A stretch of 64,000 nucleotides of DNA. It comes from Pantoea sp. A4 (lineage in GTDB: Bacteria > Pseudomonadota > Gammaproteobacteria > Enterobacterales > Enterobacteriaceae). The notes beneath the pieces were generated by a model, which made no database searches, was not told the origin of the DNA, and was given only the letters and a program-made list of their open reading frames with translations. The position numbers were made by a program, and so were the translations under genes. The stretch is from the NCBI RefSeq assembly GCF_000295955.2, contig NZ_ALXE01000026.1, forward strand, positions 1 to 64,000, read 5' to 3'. Below, piece by piece: positions 51,485 to 64,000 of the stretch (position 1 is the first letter of the stretch; each line of letters opens with the position of its first letter).

Positions 51485-52948
51485 ATGTTAAACCGAGTCA
51501 AAAAGAGGCTTCTGGCGGCATTGCTCCCCGGACTGCTACTGGTCAGCACGCTGCCTGCGCGAGCGGATGTCAGCGATAACCTGCCGGATATTGGCACTAC
51601 CGCAGGTGCAACGCTCTCTATTGCGCAAGAGATGCAGATGGGCGACTTCTATGTGCGCCAACTGCGCGGCAGTGCGCCATTGATTAACGATCCCCTGCTG
51701 AATCAGTATATTAATCAACTCGGTCAACGTCTGGTTGCACACGCCTGGAGCGTGAAAACGCCGTTTCACTTTTTTCTCATTCAAAACGATGAACTGAACG
51801 CCTTCGCCTTTTTTGGCGGCAATGTGGTGCTGCATGCGTCGCTGTTTCGCTTTACCGATAACGAAAGCGAACTGGCTTCTGTGATGGCACACGAAATTTC
51901 CCACGTCACGCAACGCCACCTCGCCCGCGCCATGGAATCACAAAAGGCCAGTGCACCACTGACCTGGGTAGGCGCACTGGGTTCAATCCTGTTAGCTATG
52001 GCCAGCCCGCAGGCAGGCATGGCGGCCCTGACCGGCACGTTAGCGGGCACGCAGCAGGGGATCATCAGCTTTACCCAGGGCAATGAACAGGAAGCCGATC
52101 GGATCGGGATTCAGGTGCTACAGCGCGCAGGCTTTGATCCGCAGGCGATGCCGGAATTTTTACAGAAGCTGGCGGATCAGAGTCGCTTCTCCTCTAAGCC
52201 CCCGGAAATACTGCTCACCCACCCGTTACCCGACAGCCGACTGGCCGATGCACGTAACCGCGCTAACCAGATGCGCCCCGTGGTCGTGCAGTCTTCTGAA
52301 GGCTACTACATGGCGAAGGTTCGGGCGTTGGGTATGTACGCAACCGGCCGCAATCAACTGACGGATGATCTGCTACAGCAGCTGGAGCGCGGAAATACGC
52401 GTCAGCAACAGGCGGCAAAATATGGCCGTGCAATACAATTCTTACAGGCGAAAAAATTCGCGGATGCCCGGAAGATCGTGGCCCCGCTATTGGCGCAGCA
52501 GCCGGAAAACGTCTGGTTCCTCGATATCATGACCGATATCGATATTGGCCTGAACCAGCCGCAACAGGCGGTAGCCATGCTGAACGGCACCAAAAGCCTG
52601 AACACCAGCGCGGTGCTACAGCTGAATCTGGCTAATGCCTACATCGAGGCAAAACAGCCTGCGAACGCCAGCCACATCCTTAACCGCTATACCTTTAGCC
52701 ACGCGGATGATCCTAACGGCTGGGATCTGCTGGCACAGGCCAGCGCGCAGCAAGGGCTTAATGACGAAGAGCTGGCGGCACGGGCGGAAAGCCTCGCGCT
52801 GAATGGCCAGCTAGCCCAGGCCATTACGGCGTTAAGCAGCGCCAGCGCTCAGGTTCCGCTCGGCAGCCTTAAACAGGCGCGCTATGATGCGCGCATCGAT
52901 CAGCTGCGTCAGCTTCAGACGCGCTTCCGTCCGTATGAGAAGGGATAA
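51485..52948 (+). CDS. bepA: Beta-barrel assembly-enhancing protease BepA
   Basis: A 487-residue periplasmic M48 metalloprotease and chaperone that helps LptD assembly and degrades stalled outer-membrane proteins. A signal peptide (cut after ARA, residue 27) is followed by the zinc motif HEISH (H136, E137, H140) in [13 protein letters not shown] and the third ligand in [13 protein letters not shown] domain covers about 310-485. The start at 51485 has AGGA at seven bases and gives the exact E. coli length; the open frame extends 36 codons upstream. yfgD follows by three bases. Confidence 0.96.
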   Translation: MLNRVKKRLLAALLPGLLLVSTLPARADVSDNLPDIGTTAGATLSIAQEMQMGDFYVRQLRGSAPLINDPLLNQYINQLGQRLVAHAWSVKTPFHFFLIQNDELNAFAFFGGNVVLHASLFRFTDNESELASVMAHEISHVTQRHLARAMESQKASAPLTWVGALGSILLAMASPQAGMAALTGTLAGTQQGIISFTQGNEQEADRIGIQVLQRAGFDPQAMPEFLQKLADQSRFSSKPPEILLTHPLPDSRLADARNRANQMRPVVVQSSEGYYMAKVRALGMYATGRNQLTDDLLQQLERGNTRQQQAAKYGRAIQFLQAKKFADARKIVAPLLAQQPENVWFLDIMTDIDIGLNQPQQAVAMLNGTKSLNTSAVLQLNLANAYIEAKQPANASHILNRYTFSHADDPNGWDLLAQASAQQGLNDEELAARAESLALNGQLAQAITALSSASAQVPLGSLKQARYDARIDQLRQLQTRFRPYEKG

Positions 52949-52951
52949 TTC

Positions 52952-53299
52952 ATGGTCACGATTTACCACAATCCGCGCTGCAGTAAGAGCCGGGAAACAC
53001 TGGCACTGCTTCAGGCTCGCGGCATCGAGCCGGAGATAGTGCGTTATCTGGAGACACCACCCGATGCAGAAACGGTGGCAATTCTCTTGAAGAAGCTCGG
53101 CATGAGCAGCGTGCGCCAACTGATGCGCAGCAAAGAAGATCTGTATCGCGAACTGGATTTAGGACGCGAAACGCTGAGTGAAACCACGCTGCTGGAAACG
53201 CTGGTGGCTAACCCTAAGCTGCTCGAACGCCCGATTGTCATTCACGGTGAACACGCACGCATTGGCCGCCCACCGGAAGCAGTACTGGAAATCCTGTAA
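52952..53299 (+). CDS. yfgD: ArsC-family oxidoreductase YfgD
   Basis: A 115-residue glutaredoxin-type arsenate reductase homologue with the active-site motif YHNPRCSKSRETL (one cysteine, C11) and the RPIVIHGEHARIGRPPE C-terminal segment with the conserved arginines. It lies three bases after bepA and is probably cotranscribed. The arsenate reductase role is by family only, and no ars genes are nearby. Confidence 0.93.
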   Translation: MVTIYHNPRCSKSRETLALLQARGIEPEIVRYLETPPDAETVAILLKKLGMSSVRQLMRSKEDLYRELDLGRETLSETTLLETLVANPKLLERPIVIHGEHARIGRPPEAVLEIL

Positions 53300-53304
53300 G
53301 ACGC

Positions 53305-54006
53305 TTACAGCCCCAGCGCCTCTTTGACAAACGGAATAGTCAGTTTGCGCTGGGCGCTGATGGAAGCGCGATCCAGCTTATCCAGCGTTTCGAACAGGGC
53401 GCGCGTTTCACGATCAAGCCGTTTCAGCAGGAAGCGGCCCACATCTTCCGGTAGCTCAAACCCACGCAGACCCGCACGTAGCTGTAATGCCTGCAATTTA
53501 TCTTCATCGGACAGTGGATTGAGACGGTAGATTTGCCCCCAGTCGAGCCGGGAAGCGAGGTCAGGCAGCTGGAGATTGAGCTGGCGGGGAGGACGATCGC
53601 CGGTGATAAGCAGACGGGTATTGCCGGTTTCAAGAATGCGGTTATAGAGATCAAAAATCGCCATTTCCCAGGGCTCTTCTCCCGCAATACATTCGATATT
53701 ATCGATGCAGACCAGAGCCAGTTGCTCCATGCCTTCCAGCACTTCAGGAACAAACCAGGTACGCTTATCCAGCGGTACATAGCCTACGGCTGCGCCACGC
53801 GCCGACATTTCTGCACAGGCTGCGTGCAGCAGATGACTGCGCCCACCCCCTTCACGTGACCAGAAATAAAGGTAACTGCCGTGCGGCTGGTCAAGGGCAC
53901 TTTTCAGTGATGCTAACAGCGACGGGTTATCCCCCGGCCAGAAGCTGGCGAAGGTTTCATCATCAGGTAAATAGAGCGGTAGTGACAGCTGTGCCGGCGT
54001 GTTCAG
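53305..54006 (-). CDS. hda: DnaA inactivator Hda
   Basis: A 233-residue AAA+ homologue of DnaA domain III. Together with the beta clamp it stimulates ATP hydrolysis by DnaA and so prevents re-initiation. It has the N-terminal clamp-binding motif [11 protein letters not shown], a P-loop-like [14 protein letters not shown], and the Walker B region [11 protein letters not shown]. The CTG at 54006 is the likely start: GAGG lies five bases upstream, and the resulting [13 protein letters not shown] equals the E. coli protein, known to begin at CUG. A GTG two codons earlier (54012) would overlap that ribosome-binding site. Confidence 0.93.
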   Translation of the reverse strand: MNTPAQLSLPLYLPDDETFASFWPGDNPSLLASLKSALDQPHGSYLYFWSREGGGRSHLLHAACAEMSARGAAVGYVPLDKRTWFVPEVLEGMEQLALVCIDNIECIAGEEPWEMAIFDLYNRILETGNTRLLITGDRPPRQLNLQLPDLASRLDWGQIYRLNPLSDEDKLQALQLRAGLRGFELPEDVGRFLLKRLDRETRALFETLDKLDRASISAQRKLTIPFVKEALGL

Positions 54007-54098
54007 ATGCACCTCAGTGGAAGACCTGGCAATAATCCCAGGTAGTCTAACACAAATCTTGCTGTTGACGAATCGGGCTTCCCTGCCCGCCGCTTCAC

Positions 54099-55382
54099 TT
54101 AATGCTGTGAAGTTTCATCAGCATCCAGCACCACTTCTTCCGGGCGCAGACGTGAAATCACATGGAAAATCAGGCTCAGCAATACGCCCACGATGGTCGC
54201 CAGTGCCATACCTTTCAGCTCGGCTGCACCAATGTGGATTTTCGCGCCGCTGACGCCAATGATCAAAATAACCGCCGTCAGGATCAGGTTCTGTGCTTTG
54301 CTGTAATCGACTTTGGATTCGATCAGCACGCGAATACCGGACGCGCCGATCACGCCGTACAGCAGCAGAGACACACCGCCCATCACCGGCACGGGAATTG
54401 CCTGAATGATCGCCGCCAGCTTACCGATGCACGACAGCAGGATAGCGATAATCGCCGCGCCACCAATCACCCAGGTGCTGTAGACACGGGTAATCGCCAT
54501 AACGCCAATGTTTTCGCCGTAGGTAGTATTCGGGGTCGAACCGAAGAAACCGGAGATCACGGTAGACAAACCATTAGCAAACATCGAACGGTGCAGGCCT
54601 GGGTTACGAATCAGGTCTTTTTTGACAATGTTTGCCGTCACCACCAGGTGGCCGACGTGTTCTGCAATCACCACCAGCGCGGCAGGTAAAATCGTCAGCA
54701 TCGCCGCCCACTCGAAACGCGGGGTGTAGAACATCGGTAGCGCGAACCAGTGCGCACTTTCAACTCCGCTCCAGTCAACCACGCCCAGCGCAGCGGCCAG
54801 CACATAGCCTGACACCACACCAATCAGGATGGGGATAATCGCGAGGAAACCCCGGAACAGCACCGAGCCAAACACGGTAACGCCGAGGGTAACCAGTGAG
54901 ATGAGAATGGTTTTGCTGTCTGCGCTGGTGCCTTCAGCGGGCAGTAATCCTGCCATGTTCGCCGCCACGCCCGCCAGCTCCAGACCAATAACCGCGACGA
55001 TAGCCCCCATCACCGCCGGTGGGAACATCACATCCAGCCAGCCGGTGCCGGCTTTTTTCACGATCAGCGCCACCAGGCAGAAAATCACGCCACAAAGAAT
55101 AAAGCCGCCGAGTGCCACTTCATAGCCTAATGGCAACAGCAGCAGCACCGGGGAAATAAATGCAAAGCTGGAGCCCAGATAGGCAGGAATTTTACCCTTA
55201 CAGATAAACAGGTAAATCAGCGTACCGATACCGTTGAACAGCAGTACGGTGGCCGGGTTGATGTGGAACAGAATGGGCACCAACACCGTCGCGCCGAACA
55301 TCGCAAACAGATGTTGCAGGCTGAGTGGTATGGTTTGTAACAGCGGTGGGCGCTCACTGACGCCAATCGCACGACGAGTCAT
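54099..55382 (-). CDS. uraA: Uracil permease UraA
   Basis: A 427-residue proton-coupled uracil importer of the nucleobase-ascorbate transporter family with 14 predicted segments. It has the N-terminal [20 protein letters not shown] stretch (the QH motif), [10 protein letters not shown], and the substrate motif [15 protein letters not shown]. It lies downstream of upp, as in E. coli; an intercistronic hairpin limits its expression relative to upp. Confidence 0.96.
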   Translation of the reverse strand: MTRRAIGVSERPPLLQTIPLSLQHLFAMFGATVLVPILFHINPATVLLFNGIGTLIYLFICKGKIPAYLGSSFAFISPVLLLLPLGYEVALGGFILCGVIFCLVALIVKKAGTGWLDVMFPPAVMGAIVAVIGLELAGVAANMAGLLPAEGTSADSKTILISLVTLGVTVFGSVLFRGFLAIIPILIGVVSGYVLAAALGVVDWSGVESAHWFALPMFYTPRFEWAAMLTILPAALVVIAEHVGHLVVTANIVKKDLIRNPGLHRSMFANGLSTVISGFFGSTPNTTYGENIGVMAITRVYSTWVIGGAAIIAILLSCIGKLAAIIQAIPVPVMGGVSLLLYGVIGASGIRVLIESKVDYSKAQNLILTAVILIIGVSGAKIHIGAAELKGMALATIVGVLLSLIFHVISRLRPEEVVLDADETSQH

Positions 55383-55417
55383 TTATTTCCCCTTAAGTGG
55401 TGTCATTCCTGTCAGAC

Positions 55418-55444
55418 ATAAAAAAGCCGACTCTCCGGTCGGCT
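55418..55444 (-). terminator. Intercistronic terminator between upp and uraA
   Basis: On the minus strand AGCCGAC / GTCGGCT with a six-base loop is followed by TTTTT. It lies 16 bases after the upp stop and before uraA, so uraA must depend on read-through or its own promoter. Confidence 0.8.
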
Positions 55445-55459
55445 CTGCGATAACTTTAT

Positions 55460-56086
55460 TTATTTGGTACCGAAAATCTTGTCACCCGCGTCGCCAAGAC
55501 CGGGGATGATGTAACCTTTGTCATTCAGGCCCTGATCGACCGAAGCGGTATACAGCTCCACGTCCGGGTGCGCTTTTTCCAGTGCGGCAATCCCTTCCGG
55601 CGCGGCAACCAGTACCAGCACTTTGATCGAGGTACAGCCGGCTTTTTTCAGCAGGTCAATGGTTGCGATCATTGAACCCCCGGTTGCCAGCATCGGGTCA
55701 ACCACCAGCGCCAGACGCTCTTCAATATTAGAAGCTAGCTTCTGGAAATAAGGTACTGGCTCCAGCGTCTCTTCGTCGCGGTAGATACCCACCACACTGA
55801 TACGCGCGCTTGGTACATGCTCCAGCACGCCTTCCATCATGCCCAGACCTGCACGCAGAATAGGCACTACGGTGATTTTTTTACCTTTGATCTGCTCAAC
55901 GGCAACCGGGCCATTCCAGCCCTCGATAGTAACCTTCTCAGTTTCGAGATCGGCCGTGGCTTCATAGGTCAACAGGCTGCCTACTTCCGACGCCAGTTCG
56001 CGGAAGCGTTTGGTACTGATATCCTGCTCACGCATCAAGCCCAGTTTATGTTTGACCAGCGGGTGTTTGACTTCCACGATCTTCAT
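55460..56086 (-). CDS. upp: Uracil phosphoribosyltransferase
   Basis: A 208-residue enzyme that converts uracil and PRPP to UMP. The PRPP-binding motif [17 protein letters not shown] (about 127-143) and the C-terminal uracil site [18 protein letters not shown] are intact. It is first gene of upp-uraA, and divergent from purM. Confidence 0.97.
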   Translation of the reverse strand: MKIVEVKHPLVKHKLGLMREQDISTKRFRELASEVGSLLTYEATADLETEKVTIEGWNGPVAVEQIKGKKITVVPILRAGLGMMEGVLEHVPSARISVVGIYRDEETLEPVPYFQKLASNIEERLALVVDPMLATGGSMIATIDLLKKAGCTSIKVLVLVAAPEGIAALEKAHPDVELYTASVDQGLNDKGYIIPGLGDAGDKIFGTK

Positions 56087-56200
56087 TGGTGTTCTCCCGG
56101 AAAATGAGTTGAGCTAAAAAAAATCGCCGGATTATACCGCTTTTTTTTCACTGCACAACCAGACTTGAATCAACTATAGATTTTTTTTTCCTGTTAGTGA

Positions 56201-57981
<1,781 letters not shown>

Positions 57982-58004
57982 CTGCCCGTTTGATGTTGTT
58001 CTGG

Positions 58005-58032
58005 CTGTCATCGAGCCATAGCCTGATGACAG
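58005..58032. terminator. Hairpin between purN and pstB
   Basis: CTGTCATC / GATGACAG, a perfect 8-bp stem with a 12-base loop between two convergent genes. It is probably a bidirectional transcript end, followed by a modest T run. Confidence 0.5.
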
Positions 58033-58062
58033 TTCAGACATTTTCCTGTTTATCCCTGCCAA

Positions 58063-58830
58063 TCAGCCATAGCGCCCGGTAATATAGTCTTCCGTACGTC
58101 GTACTTTAGGCGAAGTGAAAATACGATCGGTCTCGCCAAACTCCACCAGCGCGCCATTGTGCATAAACGCCGTGTAATCAGAAACACGCGACGCCTGCTG
58201 CATGTTGTGCGTCACCAGCACCAGGGTGAAATGCTGCTTCAGCGAGTGCATCAGCTCTTCGATCACCAGCGTAGAGATCGGGTCCAGCGCCGAGGTTGGT
58301 TCATCCAACAACAGCACTTCTGGCTCAATGGCGATCGCGCGGGCAATCACTAAGCGCTGCTGCTGCCCGCTGGAGAGCGTCAGGGCATTCTGTCCGAGGT
58401 GATCCTTCACCTCTCCCCATAACGCTGCCGCGCGTAACGCGCGCTCACAGGCTTCGTTTAACACTCGCCTGTCGCGTACGCCCTGCAACCGCAGACCATA
58501 AATCACATTCTCATAGATTGATTTCGGAAACGGGTTAGGACGCTGGAACACCATCCCCACACGACGGCGCAAGGCGGAAAGATCCTGCTGTCCATGCAAC
58601 ACAGACTCCTGCTCCAGCAAAATCTCACCGCTGATACGGCAGTTATCGATCACGTCATTCATGCGGTTAAAACAGCGCAGCAGCGTAGATTTGCCGCAGC
58701 CCGAAGGGCCAATCAGCGCGGTGATCTGCTGCCGGGGAATGTGCAGATTAATATTATGTAGCGCCTGCCGTTCGCCATACCACAGCGATAATTGATCAAC
58801 GGTCAAAGCAACATCAAAATCGGGCGTCAT
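58063..58830 (-). CDS. pstB: Phosphate ABC transporter ATP-binding protein (PstB-like)
   Basis: A 255-residue ATPase. The Walker A is [19 protein letters not shown] (about 40-58), with the PstB-specific NRMND, signature LSSGQQQRL, Walker [13 protein letters not shown] and switch [14 protein letters not shown]. It lies 11 bp after pstA. It is a second-type PstB paired with long-form permeases; no pstS or phoU is near. Confidence 0.92.
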   Translation of the reverse strand: MTPDFDVALTVDQLSLWYGERQALHNINLHIPRQQITALIGPSGCGKSTLLRCFNRMNDVIDNCRISGEILLEQESVLHGQQDLSALRRRVGMVFQRPNPFPKSIYENVIYGLRLQGVRDRRVLNEACERALRAAALWGEVKDHLGQNALTLSSGQQQRLVIARAIAIEPEVLLLDEPTSALDPISTLVIEELMHSLKQHFTLVLVTHNMQQASRVSDYTAFMHNGALVEFGETDRIFTSPKVRRTEDYITGRYG

Positions 58831-58841
58831 AAGCAGGCCTG

Positions 58842-60452
58842 TTAATGAACCAGTAAACGGTAGCGCTCACGCAGACGATGGCGTAATGCCATTGCCAACA
58901 GGTTAAGCGATAAAATAATCATCACCAGCAGCAGAGCCGTGGCATACACCAGCGGACGATCGGCCTCAACGTTCGGGCTCTGGAACGCCAGATCGTAAAT
59001 CTGGAAACCGAGATGCATAAACTTGCGATCGAGATGCAGATAGGGGAATACCGCATCCACCGGTAGCTCGGGGGCCATCTTCACCACGCCAACCAGCATC
59101 AGCGGCGCGGTTTCTCCCGCTGCGCGTGCCACCGCCAGAATCAAACCGGTCAACATCGCAGGCACCGCCAGCGGCAATACCACGCGCCACAAGGTTTCCC
59201 ACTGCGTTGCGCCCAACGCCAGCGAGCCCTGACGCAAGGTTTCAGGAATACGTGACAACCCCTCTTCTGTGGCGACAATCACCACCGGCAGGGTTAATAA
59301 TGCCAGCGTCAACGAAGCCCAGAGCAAACCAGGTGTCCCAAAGGTCGGGCCGGGTAGCGCCTGCGCATAGAACAGTTGGTCAATCGTGCCGCCCACCAGC
59401 CAGATAAAGAATCCGAGGCCAAACACGCCATAGACAATCGACGGTACGCCCGCCAGATTCACCACCGCAATGCGCACCATGCGCGTCAGCGCGTTGCGCC
59501 CGGCATACTCATGCAACCACACGGCCGCAATCACCCCTAATGGCATCACAATCACCGACATCAACAGCACCATCAGCACCGTGCCAAAAATGGCCGGGAA
59601 CACGCTGCCCTCACTGCCGCCATCGGCCGGTGAATCACTGACAAAATGCCACATCTGTTGCAGCGTATGCTGGATTTTATCGCTGCTGCTCAGCGCGTTG
59701 GGATACCAGGCAGCCACCACCTGGGTTAGCGGGATAGCATGTTGCTCGCCTTGCACATCACGCAGTAGCAGATAGTCACGCTGGCTTTCCAGCTGCAGGG
59801 CCGATAGCCGCTGCCCGAGCAGGCTCAGCTGACGCTGTAGCGCCGCTTGATTGGCCTGATTTTGTGACAAATCCCGCTGACTTAATTTCTCATCGCTGGC
59901 CTGGTGCACCAGAGTTTCCAGTTGGCGATTAATTCGCGCCATTTCGACCCGGCGTAAATGACTGATTTGATGCTGAATCTGGTGTACCTGACGCAGTCGC
60001 TGCGCCAGCAACGCATTCGGATTGCGCGCGGTCAGCATCTCGGTGCCCTCACGCAGGCCATCAAACCAGCCATAAGCACTGCCGCCCATACGACGCTGTA
60101 CCACCATCGCATCCGCAGGGTATGTCACGGCTAAGGCGGCTTGACTGTAAAGCACGCGGAAATCCGGCGCGGCCCAATCCCGGTTGCCGGTTTTAACCAC
60201 ATAGCGATGCACAAAACCGCTCGCCAGCTCAGGGGCGGCGTAGTGGTCATGATAGCTCACCGTTTCACCTAACAGACGCGTCATTCCCGCTTCTGGCTGT
60301 TGTAAGCTATACAGCGCCAGCGACTGAGGCCAGAAAGCACGAATGCCCTGCCAGCCCAGTAACCCGATCAGTAAGGTAAAAGCCAGCAGGCAGACGGTAA
60401 CCGCACCCGCTGTTAGCCAGCGCCAGCGGTCGTTTTGTCTCATCGCTTTCAT
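58842..60452 (-). CDS. pstA: Long-form phosphate ABC transporter permease PstA
   Basis: A 536-residue permease. An N-terminal helix (about 14-34) is followed by a long extracytoplasmic region of about 220 residues including a coiled coil (about 150-215). Six transport helices then follow, with the EAA-like loop [28 protein letters not shown]. It is much longer than E. coli PstA (about 296 residues), like the extended PstA of pseudomonads and some Enterobacterales. Its start overlaps the pstC stop by four bases. Confidence 0.85.
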   Translation of the reverse strand: MKAMRQNDRWRWLTAGAVTVCLLAFTLLIGLLGWQGIRAFWPQSLALYSLQQPEAGMTRLLGETVSYHDHYAAPELASGFVHRYVVKTGNRDWAAPDFRVLYSQAALAVTYPADAMVVQRRMGGSAYGWFDGLREGTEMLTARNPNALLAQRLRQVHQIQHQISHLRRVEMARINRQLETLVHQASDEKLSQRDLSQNQANQAALQRQLSLLGQRLSALQLESQRDYLLLRDVQGEQHAIPLTQVVAAWYPNALSSSDKIQHTLQQMWHFVSDSPADGGSEGSVFPAIFGTVLMVLLMSVIVMPLGVIAAVWLHEYAGRNALTRMVRIAVVNLAGVPSIVYGVFGLGFFIWLVGGTIDQLFYAQALPGPTFGTPGLLWASLTLALLTLPVVIVATEEGLSRIPETLRQGSLALGATQWETLWRVVLPLAVPAMLTGLILAVARAAGETAPLMLVGVVKMAPELPVDAVFPYLHLDRKFMHLGFQIYDLAFQSPNVEADRPLVYATALLLVMIILSLNLLAMALRHRLRERYRLLVH

Positions 60453-62533
60453 CCCTGCCCCTCATGCTGGCTATAACGTTGACGCAGCCGCTGGCGAATC
60501 AATTCCGCCAACGTATTAATCACCAGCGTAAATACCAGCAATACCAGGGCACTCAGGAACAGAATGCGATAATGCGCGCTGCCTGATGCCGCCTCTGGCA
60601 TTTCGATGGCGATATTGGCTGAGAGCGCGCGCAGGCCGCTAAACAGCCCGCCGCTGGTTTGTGGCGTGTTGCCGCTGGCCATCAGCAAAATCATGGTTTC
60701 TCCAATGGCGCGACCAAAGCCAATCATCATCGCGGCAAAAATGCCGGCAGAAGCACCGGGCAATACCACGCGTGTCAGGGTTTGCCACGGTGTCGCCCCC
60801 AGCGCCAGCGACCCCTGCCCCAGCGAAGCCGGTACGCTAAACAGCGCATCTTCGGCCAGGGTAAAGATCAGTGGGATCAATGCAAAGCCCATCGCCAATG
60901 ACGCGACCAGCAGATTGCGCTGGGCGTAATGCGGTAGCCAGATGCTGACATCCGGCAGAAAACGGCCTGGCAGCCACAGCGTTAACAGAGCGACAGCCAA
61001 TAAAATCGGCAGCAGCACAAGCAGTTCGCGGCCAGCACGCTGCCAGCGTTTACCAAAACGTCCGCACAACAGCAATGTGATGGTAAGTGTCACAGGCAGC
61101 AACAGCACACCAGGCAGGGCATCACCAATGTGCGGGGCCATCCACAGCCCGGCAATCAGCCCTACCACCACGCTGGGCAGCGCGCCCATCATTTCAATCG
61201 CCGGTTTTATCCAACGGCGCATACCCGGTGACATAAACCATGCGGTATACATGGCGGCGGCCAGTGCCAGCGGCGTGGCAAACAGCAGTGCGAGGCCCGC
61301 GGCTTTCAAGGTGCCAGTGACCATCGGTACCAGGCTGAATTTAGCCTGATAGCTGTCCCCTGCGGCGGTGGACTGCCAGACCCAGTCAGGTTTGGGGTAG
61401 TTCTCATACCAGATTTTCTGCCAGAAGTTGCGCCAGTTGACGTCCGGCCAGGGATCATCCAGCTTATCGCGCTGCCAGCTTCCCGCACGTTCCAGCAAAA
61501 GCGCATCCCCGTTAGGTGAAAAGGCGGCTCCTGCGATACCCACATCGAGTTTGCGCTGCATAATCGGGACATCTTGCTTGCTGGCGAAGAGTTTAAACTC
61601 CCCTTCAGCAGTTAAGGTGGCAAAGACCCGGCGGTTAATCTCGGTAAACAACAGCGCTTCGCCGCTGCTTTCGGCATAGCGATGGACCTCCCGCAGGCGT
61701 GGGCCCTGTTCACCGCTAATGGCAAACCACTGGCTGATACCGGTAGCATCCTGAATGAGCAGTGACTCACCGCCAGACAGCAGATGGAGACTTTGCGGGA
61801 TGCGCGGCAGCGAGTGTATTTCACGCAGATGAGGCACCGTGCCTGGGAAACTCCAGACCCGCAGTAGCTGACCGTCGAGGGTATAAAGCAGCGTACCGCG
61901 TGGTGATAGCAGGAGCTTATCCGCATGGCGTTGTGGAATATTAAGTATTTCCGGGATGTCGCTGTCGCGGTAGGTGATTACCTGAATACCCTGTGCATTC
62001 GCTTGTGCCATCCGCCAGCAGTTTGGCCCGCATTTCGCCAACGCCAGGGGTTGTCCGGCGTTGCCCAACGCGCTCAGGGGTTTATCGCCGAGAGGAAAAC
62101 GCCACTGCGCCTGAGCGGATGTGGTATCTACCTGGAGTAGCAGCACACCCTGGGCAGTACGCAGCAGCATAGATTGCTGATCCGCCGCTACCGTCGCACT
62201 TTGTATGGGCGCATTCAGCGGCAGTATCGAGCCGGTAGACGGCTTGTCCAGGGGGATCAGTGCTGCATTGCCGCTGGCACCAATACGCCAGCCCACACTG
62301 CCACTGTTGCCCAGAGCCACCAGCGGAGATTTATCTTGCAGCGGTTGCGCCTGCCCTTGATGCAGAGAGGGCGACGAAAACAGCGGCAGCACCACCCAAA
62401 TCAGCCAGAAAAACAGCAGCATCATCAATAGCAAAATGGCCATGCCACAACTGCTGATCAGTCGTCGGGCAAAGCTGTCCAGCCAGCGTCTGCGGCGGTC
62501 ACTATAGTGAACAGGAATGTGATTAAGGCTCAT
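60449..62533 (-). CDS. pstC: Long-form phosphate ABC transporter permease PstC
   Basis: A 694-residue permease. An N-terminal helix (about 25-47) is followed by a large periplasmic region (about 50-400) with repeated beta-rich segments, then six transport helices with [26 protein letters not shown]. coli PstC has about 319 residues. The start at 62533 (MSLNHIPVHYSDRRRR) is preferred because it places the basic cluster before the first helix; the open frame extends 32 codons up and the ribosome-binding site is weak. It is first gene of the cluster, divergent from ppk. Confidence 0.82.
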   Translation of the reverse strand: MSLNHIPVHYSDRRRRWLDSFARRLISSCGMAILLLMMLLFFWLIWVVLPLFSSPSLHQGQAQPLQDKSPLVALGNSGSVGWRIGASGNAALIPLDKPSTGSILPLNAPIQSATVAADQQSMLLRTAQGVLLLQVDTTSAQAQWRFPLGDKPLSALGNAGQPLALAKCGPNCWRMAQANAQGIQVITYRDSDIPEILNIPQRHADKLLLSPRGTLLYTLDGQLLRVWSFPGTVPHLREIHSLPRIPQSLHLLSGGESLLIQDATGISQWFAISGEQGPRLREVHRYAESSGEALLFTEINRRVFATLTAEGEFKLFASKQDVPIMQRKLDVGIAGAAFSPNGDALLLERAGSWQRDKLDDPWPDVNWRNFWQKIWYENYPKPDWVWQSTAAGDSYQAKFSLVPMVTGTLKAAGLALLFATPLALAAAMYTAWFMSPGMRRWIKPAIEMMGALPSVVVGLIAGLWMAPHIGDALPGVLLLPVTLTITLLLCGRFGKRWQRAGRELLVLLPILLAVALLTLWLPGRFLPDVSIWLPHYAQRNLLVASLAMGFALIPLIFTLAEDALFSVPASLGQGSLALGATPWQTLTRVVLPGASAGIFAAMMIGFGRAIGETMILLMASGNTPQTSGGLFSGLRALSANIAIEMPEAASGSAHYRILFLSALVLLVFTLVINTLAELIRQRLRQRYSQHEGQG

Positions 62534-62748
62534 GCATACCAGTGAAGCGGAAAATAAAACGCTATGTTGCCCGTAGCCGATTGATAAGACAACCATTGAC
62601 GTTGGACAACGCTGCCATACTCTCGCCATAATGGACGTGGATAGTAAGCTCCGGTACTGAGAAAGTGAGTGAGGCGGGTGCTGATCCCTACAGCATCAAC
62701 AAGAAAGCGGGACTACGCCTCATCCTGCAACCGCAATATGGAGTGAGA

Positions 62749-64000
62749 ATGGGTCAGGAAAAGCTGTATATAGAAAAAGAATTAAGCTGGTTGTCTTTTA
62801 ACGAACGCGTCTTACAGGAAGCGGCCGATAAATCAAATCCACTTATTGAAAGGATGCGTTTTCTCGGGATCTATTCCAACAACCTCGATGAGTTTTACAA
62901 AGTCCGCTTTGCCGATCTCAAACGCCGCATCTTAATCGGTGAAGAGCAAGGCACGCCCGGCCCGCTGCGCCATCTACTTAAAAAAATTCAGCAGCGCGTC
63001 ATGAAATCCGAGCATGAATTCGATGCCCTCTACAATGAACTGCTGCTGGAGATGGCACGTAATCAGATCTTCCTGATTAACGAACGCCAGCTCTCGCCTA
63101 ATCAGCAGGTGTGGCTGCGTCACTACTTCAAGCATGAACTGCGTCAGCACATCACACCGATTCTGGTGAACCACGATACCGACCTGACGGAATTCCTCAA
63201 AGATGACTACACCTACCTCGCGGTAGAGATCATCCGTGGCGACAGCATTCGCTACGCGCTGCTGGAGATCCCTTCCGATAAGGTTCCCCGTTTCGTGAAC
63301 CTGCCGGCTGAATCCCCGCGCCGCCGCAAGCCAATGATTCTGTTGGATAACATCCTGCGTTATTGCCTGGATGAAATCTTTAAAGGCTTCTTCGACTACG
63401 ATGCGTTAAACGCCTATTCGATGAAGATGACGCGCGATGCCGAATATGACCTGGTGACCGAGATGGAATCCAGCCTGCTGGAACTGATGTCCTCCAGCCT
63501 CAAGCAGCGTCTCACGGCCGAACCGGTCCGCTTTGTTTATCAGCGCGATATGCCCGATGCCATGGTTGAAATGCTGCGCGGTAAGTTCAGCATCTCCACC
63601 TTTGACTCCGTGGTGCCAGGTGGCCGCTACCACAACTTCAAAGACTTCATCGGCTTCCCGAACGTGGGTAAAAGCAACCTGGTGAATCGCCCGATGCCGC
63701 CGATCCGCCATATTGGTTTTGATGGTTTCCGCAATGGCTTCGATGCTATCCGTAATCGTGATGTGCTGCTCTACTACCCGTATCACACCTTTGAGCACGT
63801 GTTGGAGTTGCTGCGCCAGGCGTCATTTGACCCGAGCGTGCTGGCGATAAAGATCAATATTTATCGCGTGGCGAAAAACTCCCGCATCATGGATGCGATG
63901 ATCCACGCCGCCTACAACGGTAAAAAAGTGACGGTGGTGGTTGAGCTCCAGGCGCGCTTCGATGAAGAAGCCAACATTCTCTGGGCTAAACGCCTGACGG
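62749..64000 (+). CDS. ppk: Polyphosphate kinase Ppk1 (partial, runs off window)
   Basis: The first 417 codons of polyphosphate kinase, which reversibly makes inorganic polyphosphate from ATP. The N-terminus [18 protein letters not shown], the ATP-binding asparagine in [13 protein letters not shown] and the [14 protein letters not shown] segment are intact. The frame continues to the window end, before the expected catalytic histidine region. ATG 62749 follows GGAG. The divergent phosphate transporter and ppk suggest linked phosphate uptake and storage. Confidence 0.96.
   Translation, partial: MGQEKLYIEKELSWLSFNERVLQEAADKSNPLIERMRFLGIYSNNLDEFYKVRFADLKRRILIGEEQGTPGPLRHLLKKIQQRVMKSEHEFDALYNELLLEMARNQIFLINERQLSPNQQVWLRHYFKHELRQHITPILVNHDTDLTEFLKDDYTYLAVEIIRGDSIRYALLEIPSDKVPRFVNLPAESPRRRKPMILLDNILRYCLDEIFKGFFDYDALNAYSMKMTRDAEYDLVTEMESSLLELMSSSLKQRLTAEPVRFVYQRDMPDAMVEMLRGKFSISTFDSVVPGGRYHNFKDFIGFPNVGKSNLVNRPMPPIRHIGFDGFRNGFDAIRNRDVLLYYPYHTFEHVLELLRQASFDPSVLAIKINIYRVAKNSRIMDAMIHAAYNGKKVTVVVELQARFDEEANILWAKRLT

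Noticed and set aside
51282..51491. 69-codon open frame upstream of bepA
   Set aside because: No ribosome-binding site, no family resemblance, overlaps the true bepA start in another frame.
58005..58032. Two CTGTCAT-like halves resembling a Pho box near pstB
   Set aside because: They are inverted, not the 11-bp-spaced direct repeats PhoB needs, and they lie between two 3' ends. A terminator hairpin explains them better.

Overview
The window is a 64 kb stretch of chromosome from a gamma-proteobacterium of the order Enterobacterales. Its backbone keeps the gene order of Escherichia coli from yfeR/ligA/zipA through cys, pts, hemF, talA/tktB, acrD, dapE, purC, dapA, bepA, hda and purMN to ppk, usually with near-identical protein lengths. 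Several E. coli neighbours are not in place (pdxK-yfeK-yfeS, cysP, the eut/maeB block, aegA-narQ, hyf and perM), and other genes sit there instead. A long-form PstC/PstA/PstB cluster facing ppk and an asparagine permease beside acrD suggest an Erwiniaceae member (Pantoea/Erwinia-like). That placement is inference, not proof.

Region by region. 0-6 kb: a FlxA-like gene with a sigma-28-type promoter, the yfeR/yfeH pair, ypeB, ligA and zipA. 6-11 kb: cysZ and cysK, then the PTS operon ptsH-ptsI-crr. 11-17 kb: a CpxR/CpxA-like two-component system, then cysM, cysA, cysW and cysT, which with cysZ and cysK give sulfate uptake and cysteine synthesis. cysP is missing. 17-20.3 kb: where cysP would be lies a 951-residue protein with a TcdA/TcdB-like glycosyltransferase signature at its C-terminus. 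It starts at TTG, and its ribosome-binding site is complementary to a segment just upstream. 20-32 kb: yfeY, yfeZ, ypeA, amiA, hemF, talA, tktB, ampH, ypfG, nudK and ansP. 32-35.5 kb: the RND efflux pump gene acrD.

35.5-39 kb is an AT-rich accessory patch. It holds the conserved 20-residue ypfM, a truncated RelE-type toxin remnant with its intact HTH antitoxin, three small exported or membrane proteins of unknown function, and a frameshifted remnant. 39-48.6 kb returns to backbone: yffB, dapE, ypfN, ypfH, tmcA, ypfJ, purC, bamC, dapA, gcvR and bcp. 48.6-51 kb holds a membrane diguanylate cyclase and a periplasmic DsrE-like protein. 51-58 kb: bepA, yfgD, hda, uraA, upp, purM and purN. 58-64 kb: a phosphate ABC transporter without PstS, divergent from ppk, which runs off the window end.

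The most notable material is the glycosyltransferase toxin-like gene and the RNA structure over its start. Next come the AT-rich patch and the orphan two-component and phosphate systems. I saw no tRNA or rRNA gene, insertion sequence, integrase or CRISPR array.
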